Positions 21,856 through 33,800 of a DNA stretch of 64,000 bases are shown piece after piece (position 1 is the stretch's first letter; every line of letters starts with the position of its first letter). The stretch is from Pratylenchus scribneri. Its lineage: Eukaryota; Nematoda; Chromadorea; Rhabditida; Pratylenchidae. A program made the position numbers and the translations under genes. Below the pieces are notes generated by a model, which searched no databases, was not told where the DNA came from, and saw only the letters and a list, made by a program, of their open reading frames with translations. Where the stretch lies: contig JAQSEB010000003.1 of assembly GCA_030063045.1 (NCBI GenBank), positions 62,001-126,000 of the forward strand, read 5' to 3'.

Positions 21856-24800
21856 TTAAACATAATAGTTAGGGGAAACGATTAAATTGGTCAAAATTTG
21901 AAGTTGATCTTCAGTGAATTCCAATTTGTGTTCATGCCATTCATCCTGATGAGTCCTCTGTAAAAAAATGGTAGAATTTGAGTAGAATTAATTTTAAAAT
22001 TATTTTTTCTTTGTTTTATGCATCTTTGCTCTGCTGATTTGAAAAATGTGTCCAAAAATATTAATTTAATAATACTTTACATCAAATGCTTATAAATTCA
22101 AAATTCTTTAATTAATTAAAGAATAGAATTTTTTTGGTAAGTTATATAGAATAATTTGTGGAATATATTATATCCCCACCTTGAAATCGGAGAGTGCCCT
22201 TTTCACCGTGCCGAAAATTGGTTCCGGCGCCGATGCATGTTTGCACAATTTCATCAAAACATCGGGCAGAAATTGAGGCACCGAATAGGGGTATGCAAGC
22301 ACAATTGCAGCCAACATTAGGACGCCACTATGTTTTTTGGCGGAGTCTGCCGAACTCGTTAATTGTTCGGCACTTTGCAAAAGGCGTTGATCGACCGTAA
22401 TTATGCCAGCTCTAACTATAAAAATAATTAAAAAATAAAAACAGAATTATAAGCAAATTGGATTTAAAATACTATTTAATTATGTTTTTATGAGGAAAAA
22501 TGGTTTAAAAGAAAAAAAAAATAAGAAAAAGCAGAAAAATTAAGAAAAATCAAAAATTATAATATTTAACCAAATTTTATGGATTCAACTTACCTAAGCC
22601 AGAAAGAGTTTCGGCGCTGGCCACTCGGACTTCAAAACGGTTGTCCACAAGAAGATTGAGGATGATTTCCCTCAATTGATCAAAACTGTTAGCATAGTCG
22701 CGTAGGAGAAAAAGATTGGAGAAGGCGAAAACTTGCAGAAAACGAAGCAATCTAGAAAATATCAAAATGATCGATGGAATGTTGAAATCCGTGCGAACGT
22801 GATTTTTGACTTCCACCAATGCGCTTTCGCTTGAATCAATCGACAAGTGGCAAAAAATGTTTCAATTTGCTCCTCGCAAATCTGTGCCAAACCCATCGTT
22901 CGAATCAAATGCGATCCACAACTGCCCTTCAATTCTTCATTACTAAAAAAAATAAAAATTAAATCCTTTTTTGCATAAATAGGATATAGTTATTCATTCC
23001 GAAAAAAGTGTAAAACTATTCTTCCGGAAAAGTGGCATTCCTTCCAGAAAAGGATTAAATCATTCTTTCCCGAAAAAAGGAAGATAACTCTTTCAGAAAA
23101 AAGTGTGTCGTTCAGGATGCAAAAGTGAAGAGAAAAGTTTTTTTTGCCGAAAGATTTGGGTTCTTTTGCCGAGAGATTGAGTTCTTTTGCCGAAAGATCA
23201 GTTTTTTGGGCATAACTTTTTTGTGCTTGATCCCAGATCCCCAAACCATTTAGCCATTTTATAGAGCTCATCGAGACGCGTCGATTGATATATAGTTTGT
23301 TGAAGTTTGGCCAAAATTCAAAGTATTAAACCGTTTAAACCATATTTTGGTTTTTGGTTTATAACTCTTTTAGTTTTGAACCAAACTTCAACAAACTATA
23401 TATCAATCGACGCGTCTCGATGAGCTCTATAAAATAGCTAAATGGTTTGGGGGTCTGGGATCAAGCACAAAAAAGTTATGCCCAAAAAACTGATCTTTCG
23501 GCAAAAGAACCCAATCTCACGGCAAAAGAACCCAAATCTCTCGGCAAAAGAACCCAAATCTCTCGGCAAAAGAACCCAAATCTCTCGGCAAAAGAACCCA
23601 AATCTCTCGGCAAAAGAACCCAAATCTTTCGGCAAAAAAAACCTCACCCAAAAGTGAAATGAAATTGAATCATTTTTAAATAGAAAATTATTTTGATACA
23701 TAAAATTTAATCCGGTAAATCCAAAATCCTCAGTTGAACTTTTGAAATAAACAATCATTATATAAATTTTGCAAAAATTATCCCATAAAAATGAAATTTG
23801 CATAAATCGAAACTTACGTATTATCATTGGTAAAGTGAGCCATCAATGGAATTAACTCGATAACGGACAAATCCATGCCAGACGTGTGTGCGTCCATTGA
23901 GTAGAGGAAATTGATCAGGCTTAAATTAGGGATAATTAACCATGAATTCTAGGTAAATTAATACGTTATCATGCGAAGCTTCTCCTGTTTGTGTTCTTCC
24001 GACGTGATTTCCATCAATTCACTGAGTGACGTGTTCGAATCTATGTGGACAAGTGGTGATTTTGACTGATCCAATGCTTCATTCCATAGTGGTTGCAACT
24101 GAAAAAATACAATTAATTATCATAATTTTCTTATGGGTGACAATTAATTTATCCAAAAAAATCCGTTGAATTTACCCATAAGTTTTCGTATCGAAAAATC
24201 AAACTGATGAGACCATATTTGGCCAAATCAGGCTCTTTTTAAAACCCTATCATGTCTAAAGCCTAGCCCTACTAATTATCTAAAGGTTCGGCATCTCATT
24301 ATGGCCAACTATATGTATTGGGTACTTAATGATAATCTAGGACCACCAGATCGTTTTAAAATGAAGGGTTCCCCTTATGGGTTAGGGATACGGCAGATGA
24401 TAACATATCACTACATGGTACATGACCCTAACCCTATAGCCTATACTGGATGACCAATAGGGGCTACAGTAACCTTTCCTATGTTGATACAAAAAACTAG
24501 TCCTGGATAATCGATAAGTACCATATATTGTCTGAAAAAGATATCACAAAAAGTTATAGAAAATATAGCATGATTTTATGGTTGGCCGACACTTGCGGAC
24601 GAAATGGTCTGGTGCCGAGGGTGGTAAAACTGGAGTGGCATTGTTTATAGGATATTATTAGGCATAAAATTAGCTATAAAATGACATCAAATGGTTTGAC
24701 AAATTTTGAGTATTCACCGAGTTATGGCCAAAAAACCGTTGATTTAATTAAAATTGCGATTTTGACGGTTTTTTGGCCATAACTCGGTGAAACATAGACC

Positions 24801-27800
24801 AAAACCATTTGATGTCATTTTATAGCTAATTTTATGCCTAATAATATCTTATAAACAACGCCACTCCAGTTTTACCACCTTCAGCTCCAGACCGTTTCGT
24901 CCGCAAGTGTCGGGTCCGCAAGTGTCGCAGTACGGATTTTATTGGTAAATTAATATTTTTAATTGCCTTATTAAATAGAGATTTCTGATGTATAAAAAAT
25001 ATGGAACTGATAAGATAATAATAATTATTATTAATATAGAATTTTCTGCCACCTGTGAATTAATTCGCTCCACTATTTCACGCACAGAAACCAATTGATA
25101 TGTTCCGCTAATGCTGGGATCAACGGTCATTCCTGGCAATTCACTAAAAGTGGTTGTGGCCAGGCAGCTTCCAATCCGCAATCGAACATTTTGGAATGTA
25201 TTGTCCGTCATTTTCATGCAATGTTCAGCTAAAGCTCGCCATTCAGCTGGAATTCTCCATTCGCATTGATTCAGTGAACAATGAAGTAGGTAGAGACGAC
25301 TGGAAAAAGTTAAAAATAAATTATATGAATAAATTTAATATTTAATTTAAATATTACGTTTTGATGTGCGAGCTAATTTCCGTTGGAATTTGAACCAGTT
25401 GGAAGAGCATTTGGATCAGCCAACCGGCCTGACGAGGCTCACAAACGCCAAACTAACAAATATAAATCAAATAAAAATATTTCTAAAAATTGGTCACAAT
25501 GGTGGCCAGACTTGTCCCCCAATTTTTCTCGGAATCTTTGGTGATGTCGATGAATGTTTGCAGTAATCGAGGCTCCAGCCATTTGATCAGTTTTTCTTGC
25601 TTGTCGAAACGCCAAAGCTTTGCGCCGCAGACCATGCCGGCCACCATCTCGGATGCCAAACGTTGTTGACTTTCCTCCTGAATATATTTTATATAATTGA
25701 AAATGCGGGTTGAAAATGTGTTATCAGTAGGGTTGCGATAGTTATGTAAATAAAAAGTCCAAAATATGTACATAAAATATGTAGAAAAACTTGAAAATAT
25801 GTACGAAAATATGTAGATAAAATTGATTTTTTATGGCTTTTTAATAATTTTTCGAATTTTTTTTTAGCCATTTTTACTAAATTTTCAAAGAAAAATGCTT
25901 AAAAAAGCATCAAAATCGGTTTTTTCGACCAAAAAAATTATTGAAATGGGGCGGGATTCGAACTCTAGAATCCATTCAAAATAGGCATTCCAAAGAAACC
26001 TCTCTCCTCTATTCGGCCAAAATTTCGGCCATCAAAATCGTCTATTTTTCACATTTTGAAGGCAAAAAAGATCAATTTTCTTGATCCACTCAAGAATTTT
26101 TCGTATATTTTATCTAATTTATCAAATTTTAATTCAAAAATTTTCATTTTTATTGCATTTTTTGTTGAAAATATCCCAAAAAATGGGAAAATATGTAAAT
26201 TATGTAGAAAAATCGCAAAATATGTAAATATGTATGAAAAGTCGAAAATATGTAAATTTATGTAAATAAAACTTCGCGCTAGAAGCTTCAAACCAAGTGG
26301 AAAATGCTTTTTTCATGCTTATTTCAACGTTCTGATATCAGGAAAAAAATATGTATTTACATAACTATCGCAACCCTAGTTATCAGATTCAGTTAGTCCG
26401 TGTTTTCCAAAAATTTATCAATGGTGTTGGCTCTCAGATTCACCTTAAAGACCCCTATGGATAGGATAGGATAGAGCCATCCAGGGTGACCGTTTTACCA
26501 CATAAATGTGGCTTTTGCCACATTTTCGACCATTCTCCCACATTTTTTCCACATTTTTGACTTTCCCCACATTTTTCCACAATTTTGAGATTTAGAAAAT
26601 TATTATTGAAAATCATTAAAATTCCGTAAATACCCTCTAAAAAACTAAAATTTTTCGCTGCGCGGCCATTTTTGACAAAAATTTTCCCCTATTCTGTCAT
26701 TTTTTGGCTAATAATAAGATTGCGAGAAAATTTCTGGCAAGCAAGAATTTCTAAATAGAGTAAAAACATTAGAAAAATAAAAAGAATAAACGGTTTAAAT
26801 AAATTTTAGCGAGTTTTAAAGCTTTTTTAAAAAAAATGCCACATTTTTTGCCACATTTTCGGAAAATTTTCCCACATTTTTCCTACATTTTTTATAGCAA
26901 AAGCCACATTTTTGGTCAAGTCAAACGGTCACCCTGCCCTGGAGCCATCCTATGATTGATAGATATAGCATAGAGTCATTTGGGGATGCTAAAATTAAAA
27001 TACGGTAATCCATAGATAGTGAAGTACACTTTTTAATTAAACAATATTAGGATGGTTATATATTTAACCAATCAAAAAGCTCACCGTCGATTCTTTGAGA
27101 AGTGGATCAAGTATTTCAAAAAATTCTTCCAGCAAAATGTCGTTAAAAGCGCGAAAAATTCGCTGAAATAAAAATTTTAAAAAATCCACAGAATAAATTT
27201 ACATAAAAAAATGTGTAATTTAATGCATCGAATTCCTCACTGCCCTTCTAAAAATCATTTTTCATTTAAATTCAATTGCCAAAATCACTGACCTTCTCCT
27301 CCATCGAATAAAGGCTCACAAATTTTTGGCGGTAATCTTTGTCACGCAATAATTCCACAATTGATTGTTCAATGGGAGTAAATTGGCCGAATTCACGATT
27401 GGCCTATGCGATTAAAAATTTAGTAAAAAAAAAGTTAATTTTAATGAATTCACCCAATCTTGCTTGCCCGGTGGCGCATAACAACGAAATTCATGGGGCC
27501 ATGTGTAAAAGCCCTATTTTGGAAATTTATAAATATATAAACCTTTCAAAGTGAAATTTACCCAATGAGGTTTATGGAAAAATGACGTGGAATTCCATTC
27601 GTTTTCCGTATTTGGTTGTTGCGCTTTTTCATAAAGAAGGAAGCTTAAAAATACATAAATCAGCATGAATTTATTCAAATGGATATAGCATTTAATTTGT
27701 CAAAAAACATTGAAAATGCCAACAAAGAGTGCATAATGACTAATTATAATGGTGTAAGGTTTGTCCTATATTCACAAATTCTATACCTCTAGATAGAGCT

Positions 27801-30800
27801 CTTCAAGACACATCGAATGATATATATTTTTAATGATTTGGTCGCAATTAAAGCATATTAATTATTTAAACCAGAGGTCCCAGATTTTTTTTTCAAAATA
27901 AAGTACAATGGCCTCGAAAAAAGATTTTGGTGTCAAAATAAAGATTTTCTTTTTAGGCTAAAATAAATTGATTAAAATTTTTTAAATTGTTTTTTGAGAA
28001 GAAATTTTTTACAATTTTTCGGGCCGCAGGGGAAAAATTTGAGCCAAAAATAGCCGCGCAGCGAAAAATTTAAGCCAAAAATAGCCGTGCAGCGAAAAAT
28101 TTTACCATTTTTTCATTATTTTGTGAAAAAAAAAGTACAAAAAGTACACCAAAGTCAAAATAAAGTACAAATCTTTAAAAAAAGTACATTTTTATTTTCA
28201 AAGATTCGACCCCTCAAAAAAAGTACAAATCTTTAAATAAAGTACATTTGGGACCTCTGGTTTAAACTGATTTTCATTTTCGGTTCAAAACTAATTTGAA
28301 TTGCTTAAACCCAAGCCAGAAATAATCTAATGTATCGATTGGGTATCGTATAAGGTTGCGGGTCTAGGATAAGACATTTCAATTTTTTTTTTGACAAATT
28401 AAATACTTCCTCTATTTCAAATGCACTGACCGATTGTCCTTTCTCAGCCCATAATTGATTGGCCATTTCGCTCCTGGCCCCAAATTCGAATGGTCCTCTG
28501 CAATTGGCTGGACTATTTTTTGTGCCTTTTCCCTATTGATTTTGGCCCATGATCCACAAAATCCGATGGCCATTTTTCGTGTTTTAATCGAATCCGAAAT
28601 GATTAGCTTGAAAAAGTGAAGAATAACATCATCGGGCATTTTGGCGTCCCGACGAAGCAGCAGGCTTAAAAGAGCCTGGGCAAAGTCCACATGACGCCAA
28701 TGCAATTCCTTATTCACACAAATTTCATATAGGCTCATGATCAAGGCCACATATCGTTCTTTGTTTCTTTCGTTCATTTCCAACTCTCTTTGCTCGCTGG
28801 CCATAATCTCTTCCCGCGTTATGGCCAATGGATTTTTGTGCACATTCCCTTCGTAATCGGCAATGATTGCCTCGGCCAGGGGGAATATTTCCTTAGGGAA
28901 TGTGAACTCAATTTGGAAGGAGGAAAAGTTGTTAATGATGAGTTCTCGGGCAATATCCAAAAGTGAAATTGCCGATTGCTTTCCAGCGTCGGGAGATTGG
29001 GTGAGGCAAAGGGCGGGCCAAATTTTCAAAAGTGCTTCCCAGTCTTGCCGGACCAAAATTGACGTATCCTTTCCATTCACCAAAATATATAGGGCTCCTT
29101 TGAATTGTTCATATGTGTATTTTGTGGGCTCTTTCAAAAGTGGCAGCAAATTATCGATGATCAATTTATAGGAGAATGACCACCAAATGAAGGTGGCGTC
29201 CAACAATTTTTGTGCCTCATATCGAACAATGGAATAGAGAGAGGTGGCAAAACGGAACAGGACATGAAGGGCATCCAAATGGGTGGCAGTCAGTCCAACG
29301 AGAGGCCGGTGAAGGACTCGTTTTGTGTGCATTAGCGTTATCGTTCCATCCATTATCGTTTCAATGGTTTCTTTGATTCCCCTGAGTGGATCGGCCAAAA
29401 TGCGTTTAGTCATTTGGAATGTTGAGGACTGGGCATGGAAAGAGGCAGAATCACATCCACGTCGATGTATTAAAATGCGTAAAATGTGGAGAATTTCAAG
29501 TGAGGATTTTGTGTCATTTTCTCGATCCTTCAAAAATGCGTCGGCCAATTGGCTAATCACATTGAAAATTGCCCTTCGATAATTGCTTCCATCCAATGCG
29601 GTCAGCCTTTTTACGCTATTTGGCAGAGGAGTTGTGTCGAATACGGTATTTGGTACGGTCATTGGTATAAGTGAGAGGATGGGCCCATCAAAGAAAGGAC
29701 AAATGCAGGAGCATCCTTCCAGCGCAAATCGGGCAATTGTCAAAATTTTCAATGCCTCTTTGTCGTTGATTTCTTTCTCAACCTCCAGCAAATGTTGAAG
29801 AGGACGGGTAATGTATTTATCGGCCAATGCCCTGGCAAAATCGACCTCCTCATCCTTTGGAACATGCCAATCAAGCTTCCATTCTTCTCTTTTGACTGTT
29901 TTGGCCCAGTGACGAATTGGGAGGAATTGGTCGAATGGTTGGTCATATTCTTTCCGATAGTCTTTTGGATAAGTATAAAGAGAGCAAATTGAATAGAAAA
30001 CATGTTGAACAAGGATTGCTGCCAATTTGTAGACATTTGGTGATTTGAATGGAATCAGCCGATCAATAAATTCTTCAATTTCTGCTCGGTATCGAAGAAG
30101 TATTTCGCCTGGCACGCCTCGAACAATGTCCGAAACAAAGGAAATGTACCAGATTAAATGGTGGTCAATGTCTTCCTCCTCCTCACAGCCAGCTGTAAAA
30201 ATCATTTTCAAATATCATTTTTAAGTTTAAATTACTTGAATATGATAATGTTTAATTTGGCGAAAAGCTTATACAATATAGAAAAGTTTATCCTAGAACC
30301 CAAATCATATAATAAATAAATCTCTTCGAGCAAGATGCAACATTTGATGATGTTTTGATTTATTAGGTTTAGCCAATTTTAAATTTGTTTTGAACCAAAA
30401 ACGGTTTAAACCGCTTTAATTTTAACCAAATTGTGACAACTTTATTTATCAAAAAATGTGTCTTGATGAACTCTATCCAATGGCATATGGTTTTTATTGC
30501 AAAACATTAAAGGATGGTATTTAATTTGTCGAAAAGAGTATTGAAAATGTCGAAAAGGATATTATGTCTCATTCTCTTTTAGGCCATATAACTTGGCCCA
30601 GTCAGGCTTCATTAAGATTCCCTAGCCCTTAGCCCCTAGCCCCTAATCCCATGCCTGCCCTGAACCTAACCCTAGCCCTAAACCCCTAGTTACAAAAAAG
30701 TTATAAACCAAAAACTGGTTTGAGACATTATATCCTTTTCGACATTTTAAATATTTCCCAAACATTAAATGGAAACATTAAACCAGTAAATTATTTTCGC

Positions 30801-33800
30801 CAAATTAAATATTAAAATTAATAAATTTAAATAATTTTATAATTTTCTTATTCAAAGTTGAATTTAACCCACAATGATAATGCCTATTGAATTGGTCGAC
30901 GGCGAATTTGAAGAAACGGGAAAATTGTTCATTTGGATCGCTGTTGACAATTGAGCTGGCCATCAGCGTGATCGCATTCATTGCTGGCTTTGAATTGTAA
31001 ACCGACTGTTTCGCAAATTCATAGAAACGTTCGGTGATATGCTAAAATTGAAATATTAATAAATATTAAAAAATTAAATACGAATTGAAATAAATTAAAA
31101 TTGAATAAAAATGAACGAGGTATTTTACTGTATAAAATGAGGAGCTGCAATTTCGGATCAACGCCCGGAAGACTGTCAATATGCCCTTTTCAATTACAAA
31201 TTCTTCCATATTCTTGGAGCCAGCCTTTGTTGAAAGTGCATTCCGCTCACTAACTCCACTTCCCAACAGTTCAATCATTGAAAAAATTCGCCCCATCAAT
31301 TGGTCAATGAAACAGTCGAAAGAGGCGGTGGCAGAACACAATTCAGCTTCTTCTTGGCTTAAATCTGCACATTGTTGTGGGGCTTGAGAGCAGTCGACCA
31401 CGGGGATAAGCAAAAGAAGAATTGTGATTATCTTCAATTTATAAATATTTTGGATAAAAATGAATTTAGCAGTTTTCTTGCCTTGATAATTAAATTCCCC
31501 TTTCACTTTTGTAATATATAATAAATTTAGGTCACATTTTCGAATCCTCTCACATTAGGGAATTTTTTCCAGACTTGCTGCAAATTTATAGGCATTTCTA
31601 CATATACTACGTACATTTATATACAAAATAGTGTAATTCCAATAAAAAAACTGCTGGCAAACGTGCTACGCTAATATTAACGCAGAATTTATTAAATGGA
31701 ATACTGTTCTAGTTCAATAAAAAAAACCAATTAGTAATGCGCTAGTATTGCCTCAGAAAGGATTTATCAAAATTGAAAGCTGTTAAAATTCTACTTATTC
31801 TGTGAAAACTAATTAAGTTATTTTATTTAAATGTTTTCTAGGACAATTTCCATGAAAAATGAAAGAATTCTTTAGGCAAAAATTTGTATGAAAGCGGTTC
31901 ACATTTATTGTTTTTACAAGTAAAACAAATAAAATAAATTCCAAATAATTCCACCTGGAATGTGAGAGTACTTTTGGCAATGTCATTGATATCAAGCCCA
32001 GGCAAAATGTTGTTGAGGATAACGATGGCATGCTTTCTGTATGATTTCAAATGTGCCTCCATGTCCTCGACACTTTTGATCGGAAATCGTTGGACTCCGC
32101 AATTGCGGGATGGATTATCACGGACTAGAGGAACACAAATGGATGAGAGCATTTGTAGGGATTGGGTGAGCCGATGCGGCTCCGTGATAGTTTGAAGCGA
32201 TGGATAAACTCTATAAAACATTTTTTGATTATATTTAGATGGAGGGTATTATCATTTAGATGGAGGGTATTATCAAAATTGGTATAATTTTTTTATTAAA
32301 CAGATAAAAATTTTGAGCGTTAAATAATTGGAAAGTCAAATTCCGTTCAAAATATTTTTTTAAAAATTATTTTGGACCACATACAAATCCAATACGAATG
32401 GGATGATAATGCCTGGTGACAAAAATGAGAGGATCCTTATGATTGAAGGCATCAGCTCGCCCCGGACTTTGGAGAATGCGGCATATTCGAGACATGGCAA
32501 AATTGATTTGACAAAGGCGTCCACCTGCTCATCCGTCAGTTGCATTGATTTTGGCACCTATTTGAGTATTTAATTTGTACATTTCTCTTTTAAATCCTCC
32601 ACCGGTTTGCGATATCGATGTGATTGGTGGCGTTCCCGACTGCACCGGTACATGAATGAAGAGCAAAGTTTGAGCAGGAAATTCAACAAAGTTGTTGTGT
32701 GGAGCCCGGTATTTGATGGGTGGAAATAGGACTCCAGTGTCAGAAAAAGTTGTTCAATGTATTCTTGGATTCTTTAAAAGAGATCATAGAAGATGGAAAA
32801 GTGATTTTTACAAATTTTACTGATTTTCCAATTTACCCTTTACAAAAATAAGATTTATCTGAGTATAGACTATTTAAAAACAAAAAGGGCACAATAATAT
32901 ATAAATTAGAGACCGGCACCGGACCGGATTTTTGCCGGATCCGGCCATTTTTGTCAGAATCCGGAATCCGGAGAAAAAATTTTATAACTGGATCCGGTCC
33001 GGAATCCGGCATTTGCTTGATCCGGCTCAAATTTACCCAATCCGAAATCCGGTCCGGAATCCCGCAGATGACATTTTGCCGGTCTCTAATATAAATGCTC
33101 GGATCGTAAAAATTTTATTTCCAAAAAAACCACTTATTTTGGAAAATACTTTGTGGAAAAACTAAATTCCGATTAAACAATTTACTTATTTTCTGCTGTT
33201 CCAAAAGAGTAAGCAATAATTTGTGTCAATGAGCTGAACATGTGCGCGCCGGAACTGAATGGCATGACTTTATCAACGCCCAATTCAAGTTTGAGTGATG
33301 CCAACAAAAGGGTGAATAAATGGGCAAAATGAGGTGAAAAATCGAAATAGCCAGGACAATCTTTTGCCAATCTTGGAAAAAATAATTTTAAACAAATTTT
33401 CTTTTAAATTGGTGCAGAAACCTAGCTAAAATGTACACAAATTTTTCCATGACTTTCTCGTTGACCACTGGATTTGTAATCCAAGAAATCAGCTCCTCAA
33501 TCCACAATTTGGCTCCAAATTCATTGTGCTCTTCCGGATCCAATGCGGTGGGAACAAAAACAGCCAAAATACTGGCACCCCGAATGAAACTGTCGTCGCC
33601 AGGACAAAAATAGGGGCGAACCTAAAAAACATTTTTAAAGCATTCATTCTTCTGTATCCTCTGATTTTTCTCTTTTTCATTTTATGAATTAATTCTTTTT
33701 ACTGTGTGCGGATTGTCTTTTTTTGCTTTTACTGTAAGATCGGAATTTTTGCCCGAAAGCTCGTATCCTTAATGCTTATTCTAAGACCTTTTATTTTAAA

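Noticed and set aside
30600..30700. CCTAACCCTAGCCCTAAACCCC-like string resembling telomere repeat
   Set aside because: The period is irregular, it does not match the nematode TTAGGC unit, and it is the loop of palindromic family D, found at other loci too.
32578..32602. PSME4 intron of 23 nt between 32557 and 32581
   Set aside because: It is too short and shifts the frame. A donor at GTGGAG (minus strand, 32602) gives a 45-nt intron that keeps the frame and matches the family.
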